A stretch of 47,153 nt of DNA from the NCBI GenBank assembly GCA_016297265.1, contig JAEDHB010000011.1:1-47153 (forward strand), written 5' to 3'. The notes beneath the pieces were generated by a model, which searched no databases, was not told the DNA's origin, and saw only the letters and a list, made by a program, of their open reading frames with translations. The stretch is from Butyrivibrio sp. (lineage in GTDB: Bacteria; Bacillota; Clostridia; Lachnospirales; Lachnospiraceae). Shown here in pieces: positions 17,449 to 25,768 of the stretch (position 1 is its first letter; every line of letters starts with the position of its first letter). Both the position numbers and the translations under genes were made by a program.

Positions 17449-17538
17449 ATGGGAAATGTGTGTTGGGGGGGAAGGAGCCTACAGAATTCCGGTCGTAATC
17501 CCCGGCCAATTCAGAGAGGGGGCCCTTGCATAACATAA
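17449..17538 (+). CDS. Possible 29-residue peptide ORF, divergent from the Bce-like operon
   Basis: In an unusually GC-rich patch, an ATG with GAGG five nt upstream opens a 29-codon frame encoding a Gly/Arg/Asn-rich peptide with Cys at positions 5 and 27 (MGNVCWGGRSLQ... and ...RPIQRGGPCIT). The net charge is positive. It lies divergently just upstream of the response regulator of a peptide-sensing operon. No family is recognised, and an open frame this short can arise by chance, so this is only a candidate. The terminator of tRNA-Leu begins three bases beyond its stop, on the other strand. Confidence 0.2.
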   Translation: MGNVCWGGRSLQNSGRNPRPIQRGGPCIT

Positions 17539-17540
17539 TC

Positions 17541-17569
17541 AAAAAAGCTATGAGCGCAGAGCCCATAGC
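17541..17569 (-). terminator. Intrinsic terminator of tRNA-Leu
   Basis: A 9-bp stem (17547-17555 and 17561-17569, with one G-U pair) with loop of five is followed on the minus strand by six T (17541-17546). Confidence 0.88.
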
Positions 17570-17614
17570 CATTTCTTATAAAGGAGTATTTTACAACCCC
17601 TTTGAATACATAAC

Positions 17615-17696
17615 TGCGGATGACAGGACTTGAACCTGCACGCCTGTTGACATAAGAACCTAAATCTTACGCGTCTGCCAATTCCGCCACATCCGC
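17615..17696 (-). tRNA. tRNA-Leu (anticodon UAG)
   Basis: The minus strand folds into a class II tRNA: acceptor GCGGATG pairs with CATCCGC, the D arm contains GGAATTGGCAGAC, and the anticodon stem TAAGA/TCTTA encloses loop TTTAGGT with anticodon TAG, reading CUA and, by wobble, other CUN leucine codons. The long variable arm and the T loop TTCAAGT follow. The discriminator is A; the CCA end is not encoded. It is transcribed alone. Confidence 0.96.
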
Positions 17697-17701
17697 TAAA
17701 T

Positions 17702-17720
17702 TTGCCGGTAGTGCCGGCAA
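17702..17720 (-). other. Hairpin in the tRNA-Leu leader or at the metH 3' end
   Basis: TTGCCGG (17702-17708) and CCGGCAA (17714-17720) form a 7-bp stem with a 5-nt loop. It lies between the metH stop and the tRNA 5' end, downstream of the tRNA promoter. It may act as a weak terminator for metH (only ATTT follows) and as a 5' leader fold removed by RNase P. Confidence 0.4.
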
Positions 17721-17725
17721 AAAGT

Positions 17726-17754
17726 ATTATATATGCAAATTAGATATTTTTCAA
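17726..17754 (-). promoter_or_regulatory. Promoter of tRNA-Leu
   Basis: TTGAAA (17749-17754), a 17-bp spacer and a perfect TATAAT (17726-17731) lie between the metH stop and the tRNA. Confidence 0.8.
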
Positions 17755-17761
17755 TACCTTT

Positions 17762-20164
17762 CTATCTATTTGTATTCAGCAATTCCTCTGCATAGTAAAC
17801 AGACTGCATTGCATCCTTTCCATAAAAATCTGCGCCTATCATGTCTGCATATTCCTGAGTGAGTACTGCACCGCCCACCATAATTTTGCATTGAGGGCAT
17901 TCCCGGCGAAGAAGTTTGATAGTCGCTTCCATATTAACAACCGTCGTGGTCATAAGTGCACTCAGACCAACAAGCAATGCGCCGGTTTCCTTGACCTTGT
18001 CTACAACAGTTTCAGGAGGAACATCTTTGCCAAGGTCAATCACGTCATAACCATAATTTTCGAGGAGAACCTTAACAATGTTTTTACCAATGTCATGAAT
18101 ATCTCCTTTTACGGTAGCAATAACAATTACTGCCTTCTTTTCCTGCACTGTGCCCTGTTTTGCAACATGTTCCTTAATGGCTTCAAAGCCGGCTTTTGCA
18201 GCCTCTGCACTCATAAGTAATTGAGGTAAAAATACTGTTCCCTTCTCAAAACCTTTCCCGACTTTATCAAGAGCAGGGACAAGCTCTCCGTTAATTACTT
18301 CCATCGCATCCATTGTTTCAAGGCATTTCAGTGTTGCTTTGTAGGCCGGCTCCTTGAGACCTTTAATAATACAGTCAGTCAATGTCAGTTCGGCGGGTGC
18401 TGTTTTGCCGGATGTTACAGCTGTATTGACCGGAGCAGCAGATGGTACAGGGCTCGCAACTGCATAGCGTTCAACATAATTCATGCACTGGCTGTCAAAT
18501 CCGCCAAGCACACAATATGTGTCATATGCCTGTCTCATTGCCGCTGAATTAGGGTTGATTATTCCGGCGGACAGACCTGCCTGCATTGCCATGGTAAAAA
18601 ATGCAGCGTTTATCAGTTCACGCTGAGGAAGTCCAAAAGAAATATTGGATACGCCAAGCACGGTTTTTTTGTTCTGCTCCTTAAGAGATTTTACAGCTTT
18701 AAGAGTAATGTTGGCTGATTCGTTATTGGTGCTCATTGTCATTGTAAGTGCATCGATAACAATATCCTTTGGTTTTATGCCATACTCAGCGGCACGGCTG
18801 TATATTTTGTCCGCAATGGCAAGACGGCCTTCTGCAGTGTCAGGGATTCCTTCCTCATCAAGCGCAAGGCCCACCACAACGCCGCCGTATTTTTTGACCA
18901 GCGGAAAGATTTGGCGCATAACCTCTTCCTTGCCGTTAACCGAATTAATCATCGGTTTTCCGTTATATATTCTGAGAGCGTGCTCCATCGCAACAGGGTC
19001 GGTGGTGTCAATTTGAAGCGGAAGCGGAAGAACGCTCTGCAATTCGTACACTGTTTTTTCCATCACGGAGACTTCATCGATTTCAGGAAGTCCCACATTC
19101 ACATCCAGAATATGTGCGCCGGAATCTGCCTGTTTAACGCCCTCCTCCAAAATATATTCCATATTTCCGTCCCTCAGGGCCTGCTTGAATTTGGATTTGC
19201 CTGTCGGATTGATTCTCTCACCTATTATGCGCGGAGCATTTCCGAGAGAAACGGACTGACAGTAAGAAGTAACAATGGTATCCTCCTTTTCTGAAATTGG
19301 TACCGGTTGAATATTCTTTGTTTTTTCTACCATTGCTTTAATGTGCTCCGGAGTTGTGCCGCAACATCCGCCCAGAATCCATGCACCTTTTTGGGCAATA
19401 TCCACCATGTCATCAGCAAATTCTTCAGGTCCCACATCATATACGGTAGCCCCGTTCTCAACTCGAGGAAGACCTGCATTCGGAGTTATTATCACAGGAA
19501 TTGATGCATATCTTAACAGTTCATCCGCAAGACCTTTCATCTGCTTAGGTCCAAGACCGCAATTCATGCCGATTACATCGACTCCCAGCCCCTCCAGTAC
19601 TGCAACTGCAATGTCAGGCGTAGCTCCTGTGAGCATCTTGCCGTTCTCGCCAAAAACAACGGATGCCACTATCGGCAGGTTACTGTTTTCCTTCGCGGCA
19701 AGCACCATTGCCTTTGTCTCATATATGTCGTTCTGGGTTTCAATAAGCACCATGTCAGCGCCGGCGGCAACTCCTGCTTTGATGACTCTGGCAAAAACAT
19801 TGACTGCATCCTCAAACGGGAGTGTCCCCATTGGTTTCAACAATTTTCCGCAGGAGCCTATGTCCAATGCAACCAGAACATCCCTTCCTGATTCGGCAAC
19901 AGCTTCTTTTGCATTATTGATTCCGGCAGTTATCAGTTCCTCCACATTGTCGAATTTGAATTCGTTGATACCGAAGGTATTTGCGGATATGATGTCCGCA
20001 CCTGCTTCTATATATTCCCTGTGAATCTGTTTCAGCACCTCCGGATGGGTAAGATTCCACATTTCCGGAAGTTCGCCTGTCTTCAGGCCTCTTGCCTGCA
20101 ACAAGGAGCCAAGTCCCCCGTCAAGGTATACTATTCTTTTTCCAAGTGTGTTGAGTAAATCCAT
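17762..20164 (-). CDS. metH: Cobalamin-dependent methionine synthase, lacking the activation domain
   Basis: An 800-residue enzyme that transfers the methyl group of methyltetrahydrofolate to homocysteine through cobalamin. The homocysteine domain (about 1-290) has the zinc cysteines Cys202 (MNCGLGP) and Cys267/Cys268 (GGCCGT). The pterin domain (about 305-570) begins at RIIGERINPTGK and includes DIVIDALTMTMS. The cobalamin cap and binding domains follow, with D688-x-H690-x-x-G693 (DIHDIGKNI), where His is the cobalt ligand. E. coli MetH has about 1,230 residues; the C-terminal S-adenosylmethionine-dependent reactivation domain is missing here and is encoded by the preceding gene. The start at 20164 follows AGGAGG. 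The gene is last in the met operon. Confidence 0.96.
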   Translation of the reverse strand: MDLLNTLGKRIVYLDGGLGSLLQARGLKTGELPEMWNLTHPEVLKQIHREYIEAGADIISANTFGINEFKFDNVEELITAGINNAKEAVAESGRDVLVALDIGSCGKLLKPMGTLPFEDAVNVFARVIKAGVAAGADMVLIETQNDIYETKAMVLAAKENSNLPIVASVVFGENGKMLTGATPDIAVAVLEGLGVDVIGMNCGLGPKQMKGLADELLRYASIPVIITPNAGLPRVENGATVYDVGPEEFADDMVDIAQKGAWILGGCCGTTPEHIKAMVEKTKNIQPVPISEKEDTIVTSYCQSVSLGNAPRIIGERINPTGKSKFKQALRDGNMEYILEEGVKQADSGAHILDVNVGLPEIDEVSVMEKTVYELQSVLPLPLQIDTTDPVAMEHALRIYNGKPMINSVNGKEEVMRQIFPLVKKYGGVVVGLALDEEGIPDTAEGRLAIADKIYSRAAEYGIKPKDIVIDALTMTMSTNNESANITLKAVKSLKEQNKKTVLGVSNISFGLPQRELINAAFFTMAMQAGLSAGIINPNSAAMRQAYDTYCVLGGFDSQCMNYVERYAVASPVPSAAPVNTAVTSGKTAPAELTLTDCIIKGLKEPAYKATLKCLETMDAMEVINGELVPALDKVGKGFEKGTVFLPQLLMSAEAAKAGFEAIKEHVAKQGTVQEKKAVIVIATVKGDIHDIGKNIVKVLLENYGYDVIDLGKDVPPETVVDKVKETGALLVGLSALMTTTVVNMEATIKLLRRECPQCKIMVGGAVLTQEYADMIGADFYGKDAMQSVYYAEELLNTNR

Positions 20165-20165
20165 T

Positions 20166-20810
20166 CTAATTCCTCCTAAAGGCGCAATCTGTATTATTGC
20201 AGCTTTCACAGCCTTCTATATGACATTTGCTGTTAATTCTGCTGATTCCCATTATTGCCGTAACTGATTTTTCCGGAATCATTACACCGCCTTCAGACAG
20301 CACAATGCCTGCCTGCTTTGCAGCGTCAAGCACATTGAGAAATTCCGGTTGAACCGCTAGTGATAAGTCGCCGTAACCCGGGCTGTATCTCGGTCTCAGG
20401 TACAGGCCTTCGGCGTTTATTTTTTTCTCTATATCCCTCTGTATGGAATTGCAGTAATCTTCTATTGCAGCGGCGGCGGTTGCCTGCAAAACTGCCGCTT
20501 TGCTAATCTGTATTTTTGAATAGAGATTCATCAGTCTGTCTGGCCCCGGTCCAAGAGTTGCCGCCATGAAAATAACTTCCTCACAACCGAGAAGATTGCG
20601 CGCAAGACTTCTGCTTTGCAGTTCTATTCCTGCCGCTTTTGGCATGCCATCCTCGCTGAACGTCAGCGGAAACCTTCTCACTGTATGACGACATTCAGCA
20701 GTCTGACTAATCTCCTCTGCACATTGGTCAATGAGTGCAATGGTGACTTCGTCCGGCTGCTGTTTTCCAAATCCCAGATATCTGATTGCTTCCCTTTTAT
20801 TAATTGTCAT
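20166..20810 (-). CDS. Free-standing MetH activation-domain protein
   Basis: A 214-residue protein resembling the vitamin B12-dependent methionine synthase activation domain. The signature RPRYSPGYGDLSLAVQPEFL includes the SAM-binding R-x-SPGYG loop, and GVMIPEKSVTAIMGISR follows. The C-terminus has a cysteine cluster (CHIEGCESCNNTDC) that could bind metal or take part in redox chemistry. It presumably reactivates the cob(II)alamin form of MetH by reductive methylation. Its ATG overlaps the metF stop by four bases (ATGA), and its stop lies 1 bp before the metH ATG, so MetH is reconstituted from two coupled genes. Confidence 0.88.
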   Translation of the reverse strand: MTINKREAIRYLGFGKQQPDEVTIALIDQCAEEISQTAECRHTVRRFPLTFSEDGMPKAAGIELQSRSLARNLLGCEEVIFMAATLGPGPDRLMNLYSKIQISKAAVLQATAAAAIEDYCNSIQRDIEKKINAEGLYLRPRYSPGYGDLSLAVQPEFLNVLDAAKQAGIVLSEGGVMIPEKSVTAIMGISRINSKCHIEGCESCNNTDCAFRRN

Positions 20811-21673
20811 TTAATAATCTCCGAAAGGTTATTTTGTAATCCAAGTGCAATTTCCTGTTTGTTCATTGAATATACATGTATATTATTGATACCATTGGCA
20901 ATCAAATCAATTATCTGATCTGTTGCATATGCTATTCCTGCCTGCTGCATTGCTGCCGGATTATTGCCGAATCTGTCCACAATACTCTTAAATCTCTCAG
21001 GTACATTGCAGCCCGAAAGCTTAACTGCGTTGGCCACCTGATTAGCCCTTGTTATTGGCATAATACCCGGAATCACGGGTACTGTAATCCCGGCTTCTCT
21101 TACTTTATATAAGAAATTATAGAAAATATTGTTGTCAAAAAACATCTGTGTTGTAAGGAATTCACAGCCCGCATCAACTTTTTTCTTAAGATTGATTATA
21201 TCATCGCTCTTGCTGACTGCATCCACATGTCCCTCCGGATAGCATGCCCCTCCGACGCAAAAGTCACCGTATGCCTTGATTTCCTCAACAAGCTCAGAAG
21301 CATAATGATAATCAGTAAATGGTTCTCCGACAAAATCCTTGGGCTTGTCACCGCGGAGTGCAAGTACATTGTCAATGCCTGCCGCCTTCATCTTGTCAAG
21401 AGCGTTGTGGATATCCTCCCTGCATGCACCCACGCATGTAAGATGGGCAATTGTGTTGACACCGTATTTTTCCTGAATTCCTTCAGCGATTTTCACCGTA
21501 TTTCTGCTCGTGCTTCCGCCTGCTCCGTAGGTTACACTCATATAACTCGGACTTAGCGATGCCACTCCAAAAGCCGCTTTCTCAACACTTTCATAATTTG
21601 CGTCCGTCTTTGGTGGAAAAACCTCAAAAGAAAGTGTTATTTTATTTTTTGCCAATATCTCTGTTAATTTCAT
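20807..21673 (-). CDS. metF: Methylenetetrahydrofolate reductase
   Basis: A 288-residue TIM-barrel flavoenzyme that reduces 5,10-methylene-THF to 5-methyl-THF, the methyl donor for MetH. Family marks are SFEVFPPK with the catalytic Glu, YMSVTYGAGGS, HLTCVG, NVLALRGDKP, CYPEGH and FLTTQMFFDN. The ribosome binding site GGCGGT is weaker than most here. It is first in the metF-activation domain-metH operon, 84 bp downstream of a LysR regulator on the same strand. Confidence 0.96.
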   Translation of the reverse strand: MKLTEILAKNKITLSFEVFPPKTDANYESVEKAAFGVASLSPSYMSVTYGAGGSTSRNTVKIAEGIQEKYGVNTIAHLTCVGACREDIHNALDKMKAAGIDNVLALRGDKPKDFVGEPFTDYHYASELVEEIKAYGDFCVGGACYPEGHVDAVSKSDDIINLKKKVDAGCEFLTTQMFFDNNIFYNFLYKVREAGITVPVIPGIMPITRANQVANAVKLSGCNVPERFKSIVDRFGNNPAAMQQAGIAYATDQIIDLIANGINNIHVYSMNKQEIALGLQNNLSEIIK

Positions 21674-21708
21674 AATTTACCGCCTGAATTTTTTTATTCA
21701 TATTATCA

Positions 21709-21725
21709 TCAAATCTTACATTTGA
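21709..21725. promoter_or_regulatory. Inverted repeat upstream of metF
   Basis: TCAAAT and ATTTGA flank CTTAC about 35 bp upstream of the metF ATG. The symmetry and position suit a LysR or other repressor site; the binder is not known. Confidence 0.4.
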
Positions 21726-21757
21726 AAAATATAAAATAATGCTCTTTTGTTATAGTT

Positions 21758-22663
21758 TCATCCTATATCAATATATTTCTTAAGTCTTTCTATATATAAC
21801 AAAGCATATTTGCTTGCTGTTACTCCCTTTTTTTGAACAACTCCGATATGCATATCATCGTCGAGCTTCAGAGGACGGGCAACAATATTCTGCCAGTTCA
21901 ACTCATCATTGATTACTCCGGAGCTTACCGTATATCCGTTGAGTCCCACCACGAGATTAAACAGAGTTGCGCGGTCACGGACCTTGATATTCTTTTTGCA
22001 GTCATAGGAATTCATTATCTCTTCGGAAAAATAGAAGGAATTGTAATCTCCCTGTTCAAAAGTGAGATAAGGATAATCCTCCAAATCGTCAATTGTAATC
22101 ACATCCTTGTCAACCAGCGGATGTCTGTTGCTGATAAATACATGGGGTGTTGCAACAGACAATTCAGTGAATATCAAGTCGTTCTTCTTAAGTATTTTGC
22201 TGATTATTTTCTCATTATTACCGGAAAGATAAAGAACCCCTACCTCGCTTTTTAGTTTTGACACATCTTCAATAATCTCGTATGTCTGGGTTTCACGAAG
22301 GGTAAAATCATACTTGTCTCCGCCGTATTCATTTATCACATCCACAAAGGCACTTACTGCAAAAGAATAATGCTGACAGGATACCGAAAATCTGGACCTG
22401 CGTTCCCTGGTGCCCTTATACTTATCCTCCATCAAATCCACTTGTCCAAGAATTTGACGGGCATATGCGAGAAATTCATCGCCCTTTGCCGACACGCTTA
22501 CTCCCCTGTTAGTTCTGTCAAATATGGTGATGCACATTTCATTTTCAAGTTCTTTTATTGCACTGGTAAGGCTTGGCTGTGAAATATAGAGTGCCTTTGC
22601 CGCTTCGCTGATAGAGCCCTTATCAGCGACCATTACCGCATATCTTAACTGAACAAGTGTCAT
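21758..22663 (-). CDS. LysR-family transcriptional regulator
   Basis: A 301-residue LTTR. The N-terminal helix-turn-helix (GSISEAAKALYISQPSLTSA, about residues 15-34) is followed by IKELENEMCITIFDR, the classic linker entry, and a substrate-binding domain with FISNRHPLVDKD and YPYLTFEQGD. Members with this N-terminus often control sulfur or methionine genes (CysB/MetR-like). Its position between metF and a divergent MFS gene makes both candidates for its targets. GGAGGAA precedes the ATG. Confidence 0.92.
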   Translation of the reverse strand: MTLVQLRYAVMVADKGSISEAAKALYISQPSLTSAIKELENEMCITIFDRTNRGVSVSAKGDEFLAYARQILGQVDLMEDKYKGTRERRSRFSVSCQHYSFAVSAFVDVINEYGGDKYDFTLRETQTYEIIEDVSKLKSEVGVLYLSGNNEKIISKILKKNDLIFTELSVATPHVFISNRHPLVDKDVITIDDLEDYPYLTFEQGDYNSFYFSEEIMNSYDCKKNIKVRDRATLFNLVVGLNGYTVSSGVINDELNWQNIVARPLKLDDDMHIGVVQKKGVTASKYALLYIERLKKYIDIG

Positions 22664-22712
22664 GCTTATTCCTCCAAAACTGTATAATTTTCCATTTTGT
22701 TTTCGACAAACT

Positions 22713-22720
22713 GCTATACT
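22713..22720 (+). promoter_or_regulatory. Extended -10 box of the MFS permease
   Basis: TGC immediately followed by TATACT; no -35 of good quality is seen, so an activator such as the divergent LysR protein may be needed. Confidence 0.45.
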
Positions 22721-22791
22721 ATTTTATCATTATTATTGTTGAATTACTACCGGAAATGCGATAAAGTGATATCTAAAAAGGAGATTTGCAT

Positions 22792-23961
22792 ATGTACTCA
22801 TTACTCTTGGCGATAATATATCTTGCTTTCATAAGTCTGGGCCTTCCTGATTCACTTTTAGGAAGTGCCTGGCCGGCTATGCATCCGTATTTTAGTGTTC
22901 CGATATCCTATGCCGGAATCATCTCGATGATAATATCCGGAGGAACCATAGCATCAAGTCTGCTTTCAGACAGAATCACCCGCAAATTCGGTACAAAATG
23001 GGTAACAGCTGTATCCGTTGCTATTACCGCATTTGCATTACTTGGCTTTTCTCTGGCCGACAAATTCTATATTTTATGCATATTAGCAGTTCCATACGGA
23101 CTGGGAGCCGGAGCAATTGATGCTGCTCTCAACAACTATGTAGCTCTCCATTATTCATCAAGACATATGAGCTGGCTTCATTGTTTCTGGGGCGTGGGTA
23201 CTATCATAAGTCCATACATCATGAGCATTGCACTGTCAAATTATGGCTCCTGGAAGCTTGGCTACCGGATAGTATTCATCATCCAGATAATTATTTCCGC
23301 CACTCTTTTCCTATCTGTAAAGCTGTGGAATTGCAACAAGGTCTCCTCTTCTGAAGAAAACATCGAATCGGTCGGTGTAACCGGTGCTTTTAAAATCCCC
23401 GGTGTAAAACCGGTTCTGGCAGGTTTTCTATGCTACTGTGCAGCTGAAAGTACCACCCTCCTCTGGGCAAGCAGCTATCTTGTTGAGGTACGGGGAGTTG
23501 CTGCCGAGAAAGCAGCTGCCTTCGGTTCAATGTTCTGTATCGGAATAACCGCAGGAAGATTCATTAGCGGATTTATATCCGAAAAGCTTAGTGACAAAAA
23601 TCTAATCAGGGCAGGAATTACTTTGATGTGTCTCGGAATAGCAGGAATTGCCATTCCATTTAACAATGATATTCTAAGTATTGGTTGCTTCATGATAATC
23701 GGTCTCGGTTGTGCACCGGTATACCCTTCCATAATTCATTCCACCCCGGGTAATTTCGGCAAACAAAATTCCCAGGCAATAATAGGTATACAGATGGCCA
23801 GTGCATATGTAGGCTCAACCTTTATGCCGCCGTTATTTGGATTAATAGCGCAACATATTGATATCAGGCTTCTTCCGATATTCCTTATGTTTTTCTCTGT
23901 TTTGCTTGCAATACTGACGGAAAGGGTCAATATTATTATGAAAAATCGAAGCGCACAATAG
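22792..23961 (+). CDS. Major facilitator superfamily transporter, fucose-permease-like
   Basis: A 389-residue protein with about twelve membrane helices. The N-terminus FISLGLPDSLLGSAWPAM, the loop SDRITRKFGTKWV after helix 2 and the region LGAGAIDAALNNYVALHYSS resemble the FHS (fucose/galactose/glucose:H+ symporter) branch. The matching C-terminal half has FGSMFCIGITAGRFISGFIS. The ATG at 22792 has AAAGGAG eight nt upstream. The substrate is not evident. Its last 26 bp overlap the end of the convergent phosphoglycerate-mutase-like gene. Confidence 0.88.
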   Translation: MYSLLLAIIYLAFISLGLPDSLLGSAWPAMHPYFSVPISYAGIISMIISGGTIASSLLSDRITRKFGTKWVTAVSVAITAFALLGFSLADKFYILCILAVPYGLGAGAIDAALNNYVALHYSSRHMSWLHCFWGVGTIISPYIMSIALSNYGSWKLGYRIVFIIQIIISATLFLSVKLWNCNKVSSSEENIESVGVTGAFKIPGVKPVLAGFLCYCAAESTTLLWASSYLVEVRGVAAEKAAAFGSMFCIGITAGRFISGFISEKLSDKNLIRAGITLMCLGIAGIAIPFNNDILSIGCFMIIGLGCAPVYPSIIHSTPGNFGKQNSQAIIGIQMASAYVGSTFMPPLFGLIAQHIDIRLLPIFLMFFSVLLAILTERVNIIMKNRSAQ

Positions 23962-24472
23962 CACAATTATCCACGCCAAACGCAGCGAATTCGGCATTTG
24001 TCATATTGTTAAAATATGATTTAATAATTCTCGCAATGCCATTATGGGCAACAAGAAGGTATGTTTTGTCATCATTTTTCAATCTGTCCAAGAGATTATA
24101 TATTCTCTGGCACATTCTTGCCATACTTTCCCCGCCCTCATAATCATTAATAAATTCCTGCTTTGCCGCCTTGAATTCTTCGTTGTCCCTCGGGGTCCCT
24201 TCATATTTTCCAAAATTCTGCTCCTTGAGAGCCATCTCAACTCTGCAAGGTACTCCGATAATCTCTGATATATGCTTTGCAGTATTTGCAGCACGCAGTA
24301 ATGGTGAGCAGAGAATCTCATCAATCCTATATCCGCCCTCTTTTATTATTTTTCCTGTCTCAATTGCCTGTTCATGTCCCTTTTCAGTAAGATCTATATC
24401 CGTTGCACCACAAATCTTGTTGGCTACATTCCACAGACTCTGTCCATGTCTGACAAAATAGATATGTCCCAT
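23936..24472 (-). CDS. Histidine phosphatase (phosphoglycerate mutase-like) family protein
   Basis: A 178-residue protein with the RHG catalytic motif at residues 8-10 (YFVRHGQSLWN), the conserved Arg in CSPLLRAANTA, Glu in KEQNFGKYEG and the second His in LVAHNGIARII. These are the four catalytic positions of the branch 1 histidine phosphatases, which include CobC, GpmB and many broad phosphatases. The substrate is open. It is the last gene of a long minus-strand run and lies behind a weak hairpin after ridA. Confidence 0.9.
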   Translation of the reverse strand: MGHIYFVRHGQSLWNVANKICGATDIDLTEKGHEQAIETGKIIKEGGYRIDEILCSPLLRAANTAKHISEIIGVPCRVEMALKEQNFGKYEGTPRDNEEFKAAKQEFINDYEGGESMARMCQRIYNLLDRLKNDDKTYLLVAHNGIARIIKSYFNNMTNAEFAAFGVDNCAIVRFDFS

Positions 24473-24498
24473 TTCAGTTAGTCTCCTTCATATTAATA

Positions 24499-24524
24499 AT
24501 GGCATCCCCCGAAGAAGATGCCAT
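24499..24524 (-). terminator. Weak hairpin after ridA
   Basis: ATGGCATC (24499-24506) and GATGCCAT (24517-24524) pair around a 10-nt loop. Only ATTATTAA follows on the minus strand, so termination is likely partial, leaving read-through to the next gene. Confidence 0.4.
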
Positions 24525-24535
24525 CCTTTTAGCTA

Positions 24536-24910
24536 TTATTTTTTTACAATTGCCTCAATCTCAAGCAATACATCTTTTGGAAGTCTGGCAACTTCAACAC
24601 ATGATCTTGCAGGAAATGGTTCTGAAAAATACTGAGCGTAGATTTCATTGATTTTTCCGAAATCGTTCATCTCCTTAATAAATACTGTTGTCTTAATCAC
24701 CTGACTTATTGAATTACCGGATGCTTCGATCAGATTGCGAAGATTTGAGAATGCCTGATTCGCCTGTTCTTCAACAGTTACAGGAATCTCTCCGGTCGCA
24801 GGATTAACAGGTATTACACCTGATGTGAATACGAATCCATCTGTCTCGATTGCCTGTGAATATGGGCCGATTGCTGCCGGCGCCTTGTCTGTGCTGATTA
24901 CTTTGCTCAT
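24536..24910 (-). CDS. ridA: RidA family reactive imine/enamine deaminase
   Basis: A 124-residue YjgF/RidA protein that hydrolyses enamines and imines from PLP enzymes such as threonine dehydratase. The marks are DKAPAAIGPYSQAI, FTSGVIPVNPATGE, the substrate Arg in FPARSCVEVARLP and the final LEIEAIV. The start at 24910 is set by AGGAG. Only 4 bp separate it from the end of the CvfB-like gene. Confidence 0.96.
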   Translation of the reverse strand: MSKVISTDKAPAAIGPYSQAIETDGFVFTSGVIPVNPATGEIPVTVEEQANQAFSNLRNLIEASGNSISQVIKTTVFIKEMNDFGKINEIYAQYFSEPFPARSCVEVARLPKDVLLEIEAIVKK

Positions 24911-24914
24911 TGTA

Positions 24915-25748
24915 TTAGCTCCTTTCATTTAGTTCAATATTGTTATCTGTTATGTTTATTAAATTTCGTTTTAACAAATGTCCACATGCTCGTTTGAAGG
25001 CAGCCTTGCTCATCTCAAACTCTTCCTTTATCAATTCCGGGGAAGCCTTGTCCGTGAACGGGAGCTTTCCATTCCTTCTGTTGAGTGCTTCAAGAATTAC
25101 ATTGGCATCATCCTCTATCTGTATGTAGGACGGGGCTCTCATAGTAAGTTCTATCTTATTGTCCGGCAATATTCTTGCAACGGTTGCGGTTATTTCATCA
25201 CCGATATTGATATGTCCGTATAAAGCTTTTTTCGGAATAAGCCCCTGATACATTCCGTCAACGGCAACAAACATTCCAAATTTCTCTATATGTTCATACG
25301 CAAAGCCCCTGACTGTATCCCCGGGCTTGTAATGTGAAGTCGTCTTAAGATAAGGATATATTCTGGTAGTTGCACACAAACGGTCACTCTTATCAACATA
25401 AAGTGCGACGGGATAGCTCTTTCCTTCCACCACTTTGGCTGTCTGCTCCTTAAATGGAAGAAACAGGTCCTTCTCAAGCCCCCATTCAAGAAACGCCCCG
25501 ATATTATTTACCTGTTTTACCTTGAGTATTTTTACCTCGCCAAGCTTAATCAATGGTTCGTTGGTGGTGGCAATCAGCCTGTCCTTGGAATCCCTGTACA
25601 CAAAAACTGTGATTGAATCGCCAATTTCTGTATCCTCATCAACATATTTTGCCGGAAGAAGGACTTTTTCCTCCTCCGTTCCCAGATACACACCGAATTC
25701 GGTCTTCTTAACCACCATCAGTGCCTGTTTTTTCCCAATTTCTATCAT
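24915..25748 (-). CDS. CvfB-like S1 RNA-binding protein
   Basis: A 277-residue protein with repeated S1-like beta-barrels: EFGVYLGTEEEKVLLPAKYV (about 17-36), a second (NNIGAFLEWGLEKDLFLP) and a third (KFGMFVAVDGMYQGLIPKKA). The C-terminal winged helix KEEFEMSKAAFKRACGHLLK is typical of CvfB/YitL. Staphylococcal CvfB binds RNA and affects virulence gene expression; a post-transcriptional role is inferred here. The start at 25748 follows AGGAG; it ends 4 bp before ridA. Confidence 0.9.
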   Translation of the reverse strand: MIEIGKKQALMVVKKTEFGVYLGTEEEKVLLPAKYVDEDTEIGDSITVFVYRDSKDRLIATTNEPLIKLGEVKILKVKQVNNIGAFLEWGLEKDLFLPFKEQTAKVVEGKSYPVALYVDKSDRLCATTRIYPYLKTTSHYKPGDTVRGFAYEHIEKFGMFVAVDGMYQGLIPKKALYGHINIGDEITATVARILPDNKIELTMRAPSYIQIEDDANVILEALNRRNGKLPFTDKASPELIKEEFEMSKAAFKRACGHLLKRNLINITDNNIELNERS

Positions 25749-25768
25749 GTCCGGCTCCTGTTTCACTG

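Noticed and set aside
21674..21757. SAM riboswitch before metF
   Set aside because: Only 84 bp separate the LysR stop from metF, with no multi-stem fold or terminator pattern.
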